Assembly: GCF_014645135.1 (NCBI RefSeq)
Contig: NZ_BMLH01000002.1
Coordinates: 62,001 to 126,000, forward strand
From: Rheinheimera tangshanensis
Lineage (GTDB): Bacteria; Pseudomonadota; Gammaproteobacteria; Enterobacterales; Alteromonadaceae
Direction of reading: 5' to 3'
DNA length: 64,000 bases
The notes below the pieces were generated by a model. That model ran no database searches. It was given only the letters and a program-made list of their open reading frames with translations, and had not been told where the DNA came from. A program made the position numbers and the translations under genes. Each line of letters begins with the position of its first letter. The first letter of the stretch is position 1. Below, piece after piece: positions 55,101 through 64,000 of this stretch.

Positions 55101-56588
55101 ATGCAAACAGCAGTACAAAAATTATCTGTGACCGAAAAAATCGGTTATAGCCTCGGGGACCTGGCGGCCAATTTAATTTTCCAGACCCTGATGACCTTTT
55201 TGGCTTTTTTCTACACAGATGTGTACCAGATCCCGGCTGCAGCCGCTGCCACTATTATTTTTATCGGTGGCTTAATTGGCGCTTGTTTTAACCCTATTAT
55301 GGGCATTATTGCCGACCGCACTCAAACCCGTTGGGGCAAGTTCAGGCCCTGGCTCCTCTGGACTTCAGTGCCTTTTGGCGTCATTGCTTTATTAGCCTTC
55401 AGCACACCGGATTTCAGCCCGGAAGGCAAAATTGCCTACGCCTTTATTACCTATGTAGTGCTGGTGCTGGTGTACTCCGCCAATAACCTGCCGTATTCAG
55501 CCTTAAGTGGGGTTCTGACCGGCAATATGGCTGACCGTAACAGCTTGTCGGCTTACCGCTTTGTTGCTGTGATGGTGGCGCAGTTTATTATTCAGGCCTT
55601 GTTATTACCGCTGGTACTGATTCTGGGAGACGGCGATAAAGCCGTAGGTTTTGAAAACACCATGACGCTGTTTGCCTGCGTTGGTATTGTGTTTTTCCTT
55701 ATTACTTTTATTACCACCAAAGAGCGGGTGATGACCTGCAGCGCACAAAGCTCAACTATTCGTCAGGACATTGGTGATCTGCTGAAAAACCGTCCCTGGG
55801 CCATTATGCTGGTGCTGACAGTGTTGGTATTTATTACGCTGGCGCTGAAAGGTGGTATGTATATTTTTTACTTCGAAAACTACCTGAATGAACAACAAGT
55901 TGCTTTATTTCTGGAAGATATTGGTTTTAACGCCTTTATTGCCGGTTTAAACGCCATGCTGACCGGCATGGGCCTGACTGAATTCCTTTGGCCTAAAGAT
56001 GCGGCCACTTCAGGTTTTAGTTTGTTTAATGCAGGTGGCATTATTTGCATGATTTTCGGTATAGGCTTTTCCAAGCCGCTGGCGGATCGTTTTGGCAAAA
56101 GAGATGTGTTTGCTGTGGCGCTTTTTATCTCCACTTTGTTTGTGATGGCGTTTTATCTGTTCCCTGCCGACGCTATAGGCCTGGTGTTTAGTTCGCAGCT
56201 TTTGCATGGCTTTTTTTATGGCATCACTATTCCGCTGTTGTGGGCCATGATCGCTGATGTGGCAGATTATTCCGAATGGAAAAACCATCGTCGTGCCACA
56301 GCTATTATTTTCTCTGCGATGATTTTTGGTCTGAAACTGGGCCTGAGTATAGGCGGCGCTTTGGTGGCCGGTATTCTGGCGCATTATGGTTATGACGCCC
56401 AGCTGGCGGTTCAGTCGCCAGAGACTATTCATGGTATCCAATTATCTGTCAGCCTTTATGCCTCAGCGCCTTTCCTGCTTGGTGTGGCTTGCATCTGTCT
56501 GTATGAAATTAACAAACACAAAGAAACCCAGATTGAGCAGGAGATGAATGAACGTCGCGCTGCTGCTGGTTTAGCTCAAACGGAGTAA
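55101..56588 (+). CDS. GPH-family (glycoside-pentoside-hexuronide) cation symporter
   Basis: 495-residue transporter with about twelve helices. Signatures of the GPH family: SLGDLAANLIFQTLMTFLAFFYTDVY at the start, IMGIIADRTQTRWGKFRPWLL and MIADVADYSEWKNHRRATAIIFSAMIFGLKLG near the C-terminal half. Together with the downstream cytoplasmic GH43 it most likely imports xylo-oligosaccharides. First gene of a rightward operon; GH43 starts 4 bp after it. Confidence 0.94.
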   Translation: MQTAVQKLSVTEKIGYSLGDLAANLIFQTLMTFLAFFYTDVYQIPAAAAATIIFIGGLIGACFNPIMGIIADRTQTRWGKFRPWLLWTSVPFGVIALLAFSTPDFSPEGKIAYAFITYVVLVLVYSANNLPYSALSGVLTGNMADRNSLSAYRFVAVMVAQFIIQALLLPLVLILGDGDKAVGFENTMTLFACVGIVFFLITFITTKERVMTCSAQSSTIRQDIGDLLKNRPWAIMLVLTVLVFITLALKGGMYIFYFENYLNEQQVALFLEDIGFNAFIAGLNAMLTGMGLTEFLWPKDAATSGFSLFNAGGIICMIFGIGFSKPLADRFGKRDVFAVALFISTLFVMAFYLFPADAIGLVFSSQLLHGFFYGITIPLLWAMIADVADYSEWKNHRRATAIIFSAMIFGLKLGLSIGGALVAGILAHYGYDAQLAVQSPETIHGIQLSVSLYASAPFLLGVACICLYEINKHKETQIEQEMNERRAAAGLAQTE

Positions 56589-56592
56589 GACA

Positions 56593-57594
56593 ATGTCTGA
56601 GGATTTAAAAGTTCTAAAAGCTAAGGCTATTTCTCAACCTTTGGTGGAACACATATATACAGCCGACCCTTCGGCCCATGTGTTTGACGGCCGTATTTAT
56701 ATTTATCCGTCGCACGATATTGAAGCGGGTATCCCTTTTAACGACAACGGCGATCACTTTGGTATGCAGGATTACCATGTGTTGTCGCTGGATAATCCGC
56801 AAAGCCCTGCCGTGGATCATGGCGTGGCTTTACATATCAAGGATGTGCCCTGGGCCGAACGCCAGATGTGGGCGCCGGATGCCGCGAGAAAAAACGGCAG
56901 ATATTACTTTTATTTTCCGGCGAAAAAACCAGATGGCATTTTTCAGATTGGTGTGGCTGTAGCAGATTCGCCTGTGGGGCCTTTTCAAGCTCAGCCAGAG
57001 CCAATAGCAGGTAGCTATTCGATAGACCCGGCGGTGTTTGAAGACGACGACGGTAGTTTTTATATGTATTTCGGTGGTATTTGGGGCGGGCAGTTACAAA
57101 ACTACCGTAACAACCAGTACAGCGCTGATTATGCCGAACCTGCAGCTAAGGAACCGGCTTTAGGGCCAAAAGTGGCCAAATTACGCGACGATATGCTGGA
57201 GTTTGCCGAAGCGCCGCGTGAAGTGCAGATCCTGGACGAACAAGGTAAACCGCTGTTCGCAGGTGATACAGACAGACGCTTTTTTGAAGCCTCCTGGCTG
57301 CATAAATATCAGGGCAAATACTACTTCTCTTACTCCACAGGTGATACACACTTTTTATGTTATGCCACAGGCGATAACCCGTACGGACCTTTTACTTATC
57401 AGGGCCGGATTTTAGAACCTGTGGTCGGCTGGACCACTCACCATTCGATCTGTGAATTTGACGGCAAGTGGTACCTGTTTTACCACGACTCTATTTTGTC
57501 CGAAGGCGTCACCCATTTACGTTCAGTCAAGATGGCGGAAATTCAGTATGACGCGGCTGGCAAGATTCAAACCTTAAAGCCCTACCGGGATTAA
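56593..57594 (+). CDS. Cytoplasmic GH43 enzyme (beta-xylosidase/arabinofuranosidase)
   Basis: 333 residues with no signal peptide. A single five-bladed propeller: catalytic Asp in YTADPSAHVFDGRIYIYPSHD, modulator Asp in SYSIDPAVFEDDDGSFYMYFGG, acid Glu in RRFFEASWLHKYQGKYYF. The intracellular location next to a GPH symporter suggests it hydrolyses imported xylo- or arabinoxylo-oligosaccharides. GGAG lies 7 nt before the ATG. Confidence 0.93.
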   Translation: MSEDLKVLKAKAISQPLVEHIYTADPSAHVFDGRIYIYPSHDIEAGIPFNDNGDHFGMQDYHVLSLDNPQSPAVDHGVALHIKDVPWAERQMWAPDAARKNGRYYFYFPAKKPDGIFQIGVAVADSPVGPFQAQPEPIAGSYSIDPAVFEDDDGSFYMYFGGIWGGQLQNYRNNQYSADYAEPAAKEPALGPKVAKLRDDMLEFAEAPREVQILDEQGKPLFAGDTDRRFFEASWLHKYQGKYYFSYSTGDTHFLCYATGDNPYGPFTYQGRILEPVVGWTTHHSICEFDGKWYLFYHDSILSEGVTHLRSVKMAEIQYDAAGKIQTLKPYRD

Positions 57595-57618
57595 TCAGGT
57601 ATTTCACAGGAGGTTCGA

Positions 57619-60069
57619 GTGGGTAAACAACTTCTCTCTGCGGTGCTGGGTTTAGGCGTCGCTTTTGCGGCTTCGGCAGAGCATCCCTATCAAAACGCCA
57701 GTTTAGCCACAGAACAGCGGGTAGAGGATTTGTTGTCCCGCATGACGCTGGAAGAAAAAGTGGCTCAGCTGCAAACCGTCTGGCAACAACGCCGCACTTT
57801 GGAAGATAAAAATCTGCAGTTTCTGCCGGAAAAAGCCAAAGAATTAATACCTCTGGGTATTGGCCATATAGGCCGTCCCAGCGAGTTTAAAACCCCAGAG
57901 CAAACCGCAGAATTTAACAATGCCTTGCAGCGCTGGTTAAAGGAACATACCAGACTGGGTATTCCGGCTCTGATGCATGAAGAAGCCTTGCATGGGTATG
58001 CCGCTTTTGATGCCAGCAGTTTTCCACAGGCCATAGCTTTGGCCAGTAGTTGGTCACCGCAGGATATGCATGACTTGTATGCGCTGACTGCCCGCGAAAT
58101 GCGTGCGACTGGCTCGCACTGGGCTTTAACTCCGGTGTTAGACATAGCCCGAGACCCACGCTGGGGCCGGATTGAAGAAACCATGGGGGAAGATCCGTAT
58201 CTGATGTCGGCTATGGGCGTGGCTGCAGTGGAAGGTTTTCAGGGCAAAACCGGTAAACATGGTCCTTTTGCTGCAGATAAAGTGGTGGCAACTTTAAAAC
58301 ATCTGACAGGTCATGGTCAGCCAGTGGCCGGCGTTAATATAGCACCGGCTTTTATTGGTGAACGTGAACTGCATGAAGTGTTTTTGCCGCCTTTTGAAGC
58401 AGCGGTCAAGCTGGCCCATGCCGGTAGTATTATGGCGTCCTACAACGAAATTGACGGTATACCTTCTCATGTCAATAAGCCTTTGCTGGAAGATGTAGTG
58501 CGCCAGCAATGGGGCTTTGGCGGTGTGATTGTCAGTGACTATTTTGCCATTGAAGAATTGAGTAGCCGGCATGGTTTGTACGACAGCGAGGCTGCTGCTG
58601 CCAAAGCTGCTTTATTAGCTGGCGTGGACATGGAAACTCCGGATCCAAAAACCTTCCCGCATTTAACGGCTTTAGTGAAATCGGGGCAACTGGATGAAGC
58701 GGCAATAGACAAAGCTGTCAGTCGGGTTTTGGCGCTGAAGTTCAGATTAGGTTTGTTTGAACAGCCTTATGTTGATGCCAGTAAAGCGGATGCCTTAGTG
58801 GGCGCAGCCTCAGACCGGACTTTTATCCGTCAGGTGGCTGAAAAGTCTATGGTACTGCTGAAAAATGACGGTACTTTGCCGCTAAAAGCCGACAAAATCA
58901 AACAGCTGGCAGTGATTGGCCCTCATGCGGATGAAGTGTTATTAGGCGGCTACAGCAGTATTCCGCGCCAGACCGTTAGTATTGTTGATGGCTTGCGGCA
59001 GAAGCTTAAAGGCAAAGCCAAAGTCGAATTTGCTCCGGGCACTAAGCTGATTCAGTATTTAACCAAAACTCCGGCTAAACAAGCGGCTTTTGTCACCAGC
59101 GATATAGCAGAGCGCAGCAAAGCAGCCGGTACTTATTCGATGCAGCGCTGGAACTACGACGATATTCGTTTGGCCAGTGAACAGGATCGCAAAGGTTTAT
59201 TGCAACAAGCTGTGGCTTTGGCGAAAAACTCTGATGCTGTGGTGCTGGTATTGGGTGAAAACGAAGGTTTATCGCGTGAAGCCTGGGCCGACAGCCATTT
59301 GGGCGATCGCAGCAGTTTAGATTTAGTCGGCAATCAAGTCGAGTTAGCCAAAGCTATTCTGGCGACGGGTAAACCGCTGGTGCTGGTATTAACCAATGGT
59401 CGTCCTTTGGCTTTGGGTGCGCTGGCCTTGTCTATGCCGGCTATTATCGAAGCCTGGTATCTGGGACAGGAAACCGGCAGTGCACTTGCGAATGTATTGT
59501 TTGGCGATGTCAGTCCTTCCGGCAAATTACCTCTGACTTTCCCGCGTAGCGCCGGTCATATTCCAAGTTATTACAACCATAAAATTTCTGCCAAACGAGG
59601 TTATCTGTTTGATGACATCAGCCCACTTTATCCTTTTGGCCATGGTTTGAGTTACAGCCGCTTTGATTACAGCGCTTTAAAGATTGATGACAGCAAAGCC
59701 ACAGCCAATGGCGAAGTGACAGTCAGCATGACCCTGCGTAACGGCGGTCAGTTTGATGCGACCGAAGTGGTGCAGCTGTATATTCAGGATCCTGCGGCCA
59801 GTGTGACCCGTCCGGTAAAACAGTTAAAAGGCTTTTTACGAGTGCCACTCAAAGCAGGCGAGCAGAAGAATGTTGAATTTAAACTGCCGGTGAACCTGCT
59901 GGCGTTTTTTGATCAACAAATGAACTGGGTCGTCGAGCCCGGTGAAATCAAACTGATGATTGGCAGCTCTTCGGCAGATATCCGGTTAAACAGCAGCTTT
60001 CAGATCACAGGTAAAATCACAGAGGTCAGTGCCAACAAAGCGTATTTAAGTCAGGCACGTATTTATTAA
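57619..60069 (+). CDS. GH3 beta-xylosidase/beta-glucosidase, exported
   Basis: 816 residues starting at a GTG with GGAGG upstream. A short signal peptide (cleavage near AASAE) is followed by the GH3 N-terminal barrel (about 30-380; nucleophile Asp in GGVIVSDYFAIEEL, KHLTGHGQPVAG), the alpha/beta sandwich domain (about 410-620; acid Glu likely in LVLGENEGLSREAW), and a fibronectin-III-like domain (about 690-790; EVVQLYIQDPAASVTRP). Activity on xylo-oligosaccharides is likely from the cluster; beta-glucosidase activity is possible. The next GH3 gene follows 22 bp later. Confidence 0.93.
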   Translation: MGKQLLSAVLGLGVAFAASAEHPYQNASLATEQRVEDLLSRMTLEEKVAQLQTVWQQRRTLEDKNLQFLPEKAKELIPLGIGHIGRPSEFKTPEQTAEFNNALQRWLKEHTRLGIPALMHEEALHGYAAFDASSFPQAIALASSWSPQDMHDLYALTAREMRATGSHWALTPVLDIARDPRWGRIEETMGEDPYLMSAMGVAAVEGFQGKTGKHGPFAADKVVATLKHLTGHGQPVAGVNIAPAFIGERELHEVFLPPFEAAVKLAHAGSIMASYNEIDGIPSHVNKPLLEDVVRQQWGFGGVIVSDYFAIEELSSRHGLYDSEAAAAKAALLAGVDMETPDPKTFPHLTALVKSGQLDEAAIDKAVSRVLALKFRLGLFEQPYVDASKADALVGAASDRTFIRQVAEKSMVLLKNDGTLPLKADKIKQLAVIGPHADEVLLGGYSSIPRQTVSIVDGLRQKLKGKAKVEFAPGTKLIQYLTKTPAKQAAFVTSDIAERSKAAGTYSMQRWNYDDIRLASEQDRKGLLQQAVALAKNSDAVVLVLGENEGLSREAWADSHLGDRSSLDLVGNQVELAKAILATGKPLVLVLTNGRPLALGALALSMPAIIEAWYLGQETGSALANVLFGDVSPSGKLPLTFPRSAGHIPSYYNHKISAKRGYLFDDISPLYPFGHGLSYSRFDYSALKIDDSKATANGEVTVSMTLRNGGQFDATEVVQLYIQDPAASVTRPVKQLKGFLRVPLKAGEQKNVEFKLPVNLLAFFDQQMNWVVEPGEIKLMIGSSSADIRLNSSFQITGKITEVSANKAYLSQARIY

Positions 60070-60091
60070 CAGGCAGGCGGGAGCAAAGGCG

Positions 60092-62680
60092 ATGGCGAAG
60101 GTAAAGAAGCGGAAAGAACTCAGCACTGGTTTGCTGATGCTGGCTGGTGGTTTGGCGTTAACGGGCTGTGGTCAACCTGCGGTGCAGACAGCCGAAGCTG
60201 TGCCTGAGCAGGCCGCCAGTCAAAGCTCAGCTGAAAAACCTGTGATTGTTCCTGCCAACTGGCCTTTGCAGCCGCAGCCTATAGCCCGCACTGAGGCGAT
60301 AGAAAACAAAATCAAAACTTTGTTGGCCCAGATGAGTCTGGAACAAAAGGTGGGGCAGATTATTCAGGCCGATATAGCCTCTGTCACACCACAACAAGTG
60401 CGGGATTATTATCTGGGATCTGTGCTCAATGGCGGTAACTCAGCACCAGGACGGGACAACAGAGCTGGTGCTGCCGCCTGGCTACAACTGGCCGATGCCT
60501 TTTGGCTGGCCAGCACAGACACCAGCGATGGCCGGCCTTATATCCCTGTAATGTGGGGCACAGACGCTGTGCATGGCCATAGCAATGTGAAAGGCGCCAC
60601 TATTTTCCCGCACAATATAGGGTTGGGCGCTATGCGTGAACCAGAGTTGATGCGCGAGATAGGCCGGGTGACTGCAGCTGAAATGCAGGTCACAGGCCTG
60701 GACTGGACTTTTGCGCCCACTATTGCGGTAGTACGAGATGACCGCTGGGGCCGCACTTATGAGTCTTATGGTGAAGACCCACAACTGGTGGCCTCTTATG
60801 CGCCTCATATTCTGCAGGGCATTCAGGGTGTACCGGGCAGTGCTGACTTTTTAAAAGGCCAACATATGCTGGCGACGGTGAAACATTTTCTCGGGGATGG
60901 CGGCACTGTAGATGGCAAAGATCAGGGAGATAACCAACATACCGAAGCCCAGTTGCGCGATATCCATGGTACGCCTTATTACAGCGCTATAGCAGCGGGA
61001 GCTCGTGTGGTGATGGCATCGTACAACAGCTGGTTTGGCGAAAAAATGCATGGGTACCGGCCTATGTTGAATGATGTGCTGGTGGAGCGTATGGGCTTTG
61101 ACGGTTTTGTGGTAGGTGACTGGAATGGTCATGGTCAGGTCAAGGGCTGTACCCCCACAGATTGCGCCAATTCACTGTTGGGTGGACTGGATATGTTTAT
61201 GGCGCCGGACAGCTGGGAAAAGTTGTATCAGAACACTTTAGCCCAGGCCAAAGATGGCCGAATTCCAATGCAGCGGCTGGATGAAGCCGTAGCCCGGGTA
61301 TTGCGAATTAAAGCCGAAATGGGCTTGTTTGAGCAGGTAAAGCCTTCAGAGCGGCCTTTGGCGGGGCGTTATGAATTACTTGGCAGTCCGGAGCACAGAG
61401 CTGTTGCTCGTCAGGCTGCGCGTAAGTCTTTGGTGTTATTGAAAAATAACCAGCAGCTTCTGCCACTTAAAGCCAGCAGCAAGGTATTAGTGGCAGGGGA
61501 TGGTGCAGATCATATCGGCAAACAAAGTGGTGGCTGGACTTTAAGCTGGCAGGGTTCAGGTAATAAAAACTCTGACTTCCCGAACGGTGAATCTATTTAT
61601 GCCGGTATTAAAAAAGCGGTAGAAGCTGGGGGCGGCAGCACAGAGCTGAGCGAAAATGGTCGTTTTACTGACAAACCTGATGTGGCCGTTGTGGTCTTTG
61701 GTGAAGAACCTTATGCCGAATTTGTTGGTGATCGCAGCCATTTGGCTTTTGATGATAGCCGGGCTTTACAAATTCTGACTGAATTAAAAGCTAAGGGTAT
61801 TCCAACAGTGTCGGTGTTTTTATCGGGCCGGCCTTTGTGGGTTAATCCTGAATTAAATCAGTCCGATGCTTTTGTCGCCGCTTTTTTACCAGGCAGCGAA
61901 GGGGGCGCTGTGGCGGATCTGCTGATCCGTTCGGCTGAAGGTGAAATCCGCCATGATTTTCAGGGCAAATTATCCTTCTCCTGGCCTGCCAAAGCGACGG
62001 GTGAGTTGCTGAATCTGGGTGACACAAATTATCAACCGCAGTTTGCTTATGGCTATGGCCTGACTTACAGCGACAAAACTGAACTGGCGAAGCTCAGCGA
62101 AGAGTCGGGTATCAGTGCCGATCAGGTGCTGAACTTCAGCCGTTATCTGCATGCCGGTAAAGCGGTGAATCCATGGCAGCTGCAATTACTGGACAAGGGA
62201 CAGCTGACAGTAGTGACTGAACCGCTGCAAAAATCTGCTGGCGACGCTTTGGAAGCTGTGGCCACAGACAGATTGCAACAGGAGGATTCAGTGTTGCTGA
62301 CTTTCCATCAGGACGCAGCTGTAGCTTTAAATCATGCGCAGGGTGTGGCTTTGGATCTAAGCCGTCAGGCCAATGGCGATATGACGCTGGAACTGGAATA
62401 TCAGGTTGTGGCTGCGACTCCTGGTAAAGTTAGTGTGGCGATGCAGTGTGGCGAGAACTGTATATCTGCTCTGGATTTCAGCAGCTATTTCAGTCGCATG
62501 AATGGTAAAGGCTGGCAGAGCCTGAAGATCCCATTACGCTGCTTCACTGCAGCCAATAGCGCTTTTGATTTGAGCAAAATCAGTCAGCCTTTAGTGCTGA
62601 CAGCTACAGCAGGCTTCCAGCTGCAATTGGCTAAAGTGCGTTTGGCCGAAAATGAAGGCCAGGGCCAATGTGGTAACTAA
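60092..62680 (+). CDS. GH3 exo-beta-glucanase/xylosidase lipoprotein (ExoP-like)
   Basis: 862 residues with lipobox LTGC near residue 26, then the GH3 barrel (about 70-420; GTDAVHGHSNVKGATIFPHNIG, nucleophile Asp in GFVVGDWNGHGQVKGC), the second GH3 domain (about 440-660; FGEEPYAEFVGDRS with the candidate acid Glu), and a C-terminal beta-sandwich (about 690-860) as in marine ExoP exo-1,3/1,4-beta-glucanases. It differs strongly from the preceding GH3, so the two are not a tandem duplication. It may act on mixed-linkage glucan or on xylan fragments. Confidence 0.92.
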   Translation: MAKVKKRKELSTGLLMLAGGLALTGCGQPAVQTAEAVPEQAASQSSAEKPVIVPANWPLQPQPIARTEAIENKIKTLLAQMSLEQKVGQIIQADIASVTPQQVRDYYLGSVLNGGNSAPGRDNRAGAAAWLQLADAFWLASTDTSDGRPYIPVMWGTDAVHGHSNVKGATIFPHNIGLGAMREPELMREIGRVTAAEMQVTGLDWTFAPTIAVVRDDRWGRTYESYGEDPQLVASYAPHILQGIQGVPGSADFLKGQHMLATVKHFLGDGGTVDGKDQGDNQHTEAQLRDIHGTPYYSAIAAGARVVMASYNSWFGEKMHGYRPMLNDVLVERMGFDGFVVGDWNGHGQVKGCTPTDCANSLLGGLDMFMAPDSWEKLYQNTLAQAKDGRIPMQRLDEAVARVLRIKAEMGLFEQVKPSERPLAGRYELLGSPEHRAVARQAARKSLVLLKNNQQLLPLKASSKVLVAGDGADHIGKQSGGWTLSWQGSGNKNSDFPNGESIYAGIKKAVEAGGGSTELSENGRFTDKPDVAVVVFGEEPYAEFVGDRSHLAFDDSRALQILTELKAKGIPTVSVFLSGRPLWVNPELNQSDAFVAAFLPGSEGGAVADLLIRSAEGEIRHDFQGKLSFSWPAKATGELLNLGDTNYQPQFAYGYGLTYSDKTELAKLSEESGISADQVLNFSRYLHAGKAVNPWQLQLLDKGQLTVVTEPLQKSAGDALEAVATDRLQQEDSVLLTFHQDAAVALNHAQGVALDLSRQANGDMTLELEYQVVAATPGKVSVAMQCGENCISALDFSSYFSRMNGKGWQSLKIPLRCFTAANSAFDLSKISQPLVLTATAGFQLQLAKVRLAENEGQGQCGN

Positions 62681-62693
62681 CAAGGATGTTTTT

Positions 62694-64000
62694 ATGTTCA
62701 GAATTTTACTCACTGCCGCTTTACTGCTGAGCCCTTTAGCTCAAGCTGATATTCGTCTGCCTAAGTTGATTAGTGATGGCATGGTGTTACAGCGTGACAC
62801 TGTTATTCCGCTCTGGGGTTGGGCTGCTGCCGATGAAGCCATTGAAGTTCGCTTTAATGGCCAGTTAGTGGGCCAGGTCAAAACCAAACAGGGTCGCTGG
62901 CTACTGCAATTACCAGCTCAGCAGGCGGGTGGGCCACACCAGTTAAGTTTTAAAGGCCGTAACCAGATTGAGCTCAGGGATATTTATTTTGGTGATGTCT
63001 GGGTGGCGTCCGGTCAGTCCAATATGGAAATGGAAATGGCGCGGGTGGCTGAGGCTTATCCAGAGGACTTAACCAGCGCCAACTATCCTTTGGTCCGTCA
63101 GTTTAAGGTGCCACAAGAGTACAACTTTAAAGCGCCACAACAGGATTTCAGTGGCGGTGAGTGGGTGTCCGCCAGTCCACAAACCATAGCGAACTTCTCG
63201 GCTTTGGCTTTTTATTTTGGCCGCGACTTATTCCGTCATAACAGCGTGCCGATCGGTATTTTAAATAATGCCCTGGGCGGCTCGCCTGTCGAAGCCTGGA
63301 TGAGCGAGGAAGCATTGCGGCCTTTTCCTGACGCTTTGGCTGAAGGGATCCGGTTTCGTGATGACAAATTAATTCAGTCCATTACCGCGGCTGACAAAAA
63401 CAAAAATGACAGCTGGTATGGTGATTTGCAGCGCCGTGATCCGGGTTTAACCAGCAAAACACCCTGGTTCAGTGAAACTCTGGATGACAGTAATTGGCAA
63501 AGTTTCACAGTGCCGGGCTTCAGAGCAGAGCCTTTTACCGGTGTCTGGTGGCTGCGTAAAACCATAGAGCTGACAGCGGCACAAGCAGAGGAAGCCAGTA
63601 TTTTACGCCTGGGCTCAATAGTGGATGCCGACGAGGTCTATATCAATGGCAAGCAAGTGGGTCATACCACGTATATGTACCCGCCACGTCGTTATGAATT
63701 ACCTGCCGGAGTGTTAAAAGCCGGGACTAACCTGATTGCAGTGCGGGTAACAGCGACCAATGGCAAAACAGGTTTTCTGCCAGACAAGCCCTATTGGTTG
63801 GGCACTGACGCCAATCCATTACCTTTGACTGGTGAATGGAAAATGCAAACCGCAGCGACGGCAAACAATTTACCAGGTGATACCTTTATCCGCTGGAAAC
63901 CTCTGGGTTTATACAATGGTTTATTGGCGCCTTTAACTGCTTTACCGATCAAAGGGGTGATTTGGTATCAGGGGGAATCTAATGTCGGTGCTTATAAAGA
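62694..64000 (+). CDS. Sialate/xylan O-acetylesterase-like SGNH enzyme, 3' end missing
   Basis: The frame is open from the ATG at 62694 to the window edge (435 codons). Signal peptide (MFRILLTAALLLSPLAQA), then LPKLISDGMVLQRDTVIPLWG, and the nucleophile block VWVASGQSNMEMEMA with catalytic Ser. A jelly-roll insertion (about 240-390; SWQSFTVPG..., WWLRKTIEL) precedes the second block KGVIWYQGESNVGAY. This is the sialate O-acetylesterase family, whose members in xylan loci remove acetyl groups from xylan. AAGGA is 10 nt upstream and GH3 ends 13 bp before, so it belongs to the same operon. Confidence 0.92.
   Translation, partial: MFRILLTAALLLSPLAQADIRLPKLISDGMVLQRDTVIPLWGWAAADEAIEVRFNGQLVGQVKTKQGRWLLQLPAQQAGGPHQLSFKGRNQIELRDIYFGDVWVASGQSNMEMEMARVAEAYPEDLTSANYPLVRQFKVPQEYNFKAPQQDFSGGEWVSASPQTIANFSALAFYFGRDLFRHNSVPIGILNNALGGSPVEAWMSEEALRPFPDALAEGIRFRDDKLIQSITAADKNKNDSWYGDLQRRDPGLTSKTPWFSETLDDSNWQSFTVPGFRAEPFTGVWWLRKTIELTAAQAEEASILRLGSIVDADEVYINGKQVGHTTYMYPPRRYELPAGVLKAGTNLIAVRVTATNGKTGFLPDKPYWLGTDANPLPLTGEWKMQTAATANNLPGDTFIRWKPLGLYNGLLAPLTALPIKGVIWYQGESNVGAYK

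Overview
This window looks like chromosomal DNA from an aquatic or plant-matter-degrading gammaproteobacterium of the Alteromonadales/Chromatiales type (Rheinheimera- or Alishewanella-like). That guess rests on protein content and style: a gammaproteobacterial XylR/XylA/XylB module, a large periplasmic xylan-degrading arsenal, DUF3135, CHASE/GGDEF proteins and many short intergenic hairpin repeats. No rRNA, tRNA or CRISPR array was seen. The left ~36 kb is visibly more AT-rich and patchier than the right ~28 kb.

Region 1 (1-16.4 kb) is a reactive-sulfur and peroxide detoxification island. It opens with the 3' part of a type I-like sulfide:quinone oxidoreductase (SQR) followed by an RND adaptor and pump, then a convergent type II SQR. 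Next come a DUF2798 membrane protein, a SAM methyltransferase, DUF3135 and a DUF302 lipoprotein. The rest is Dps with a tiny secreted ORF, a 1-Cys-type peroxiredoxin, a persulfide-dioxygenase-like metallo-hydrolase, a TauE/SafE exporter, a single-domain rhodanese, KatG and an OsmC-family protein. Together they could oxidise sulfide to persulfide (SQRs), oxidise persulfide to sulfite (dioxygenase), move sulfane sulfur (rhodanese), export sulfur oxyanions (TauE/SafE) and deal with peroxide. Several intergenic regions carry good palindromes, one of them shared between two promoters.

Region 2 (16.6-25.9 kb) holds a translationally coupled TetR/adaptor/FtsX-type permease/ABC-ATPase operon, a secreted highly charged repeat protein flanked by two identical 43-bp repeats, a small membrane protein, and two diguanylate cyclases (PAS-PAS-GGEEF and CHASE-PAS-GGDEF).

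Region 3 (25.9-36 kb) is an accessory zone. An IS21-family element joins two truncated genes with no visible target duplication. Then come a short repeat cluster, a DUF2971 gene broken at an A8 tract, two secreted proteins of unknown function, a CGNR zinc-finger regulator divergent from a secreted alpha/beta-hydrolase with a four-site operator array between them, and a LysR regulator divergent from an AraJ-like MFS exporter.

Region 4 (36-64 kb) is a xylan utilisation locus. XylR sits between a leftward arm (GH43, GH115, transaldolase, transketolase, GH9) and rightward xylB-xylA. A second leftward group (sugar porter, aldose epimerase, GH10 xylanase) is divergent from a rightward operon (GPH symporter, cytoplasmic GH43, two GH3, and a sialate/xylan O-acetylesterase cut by the window edge). 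Secreted enzymes would debranch and cut glucuronoxylan, symporters bring in oligomers and xylose, and XylA/XylB plus Tal/Tkt feed the pentose phosphate pathway. Three copies of a hairpin repeat with compensatory stem changes lie in this locus.
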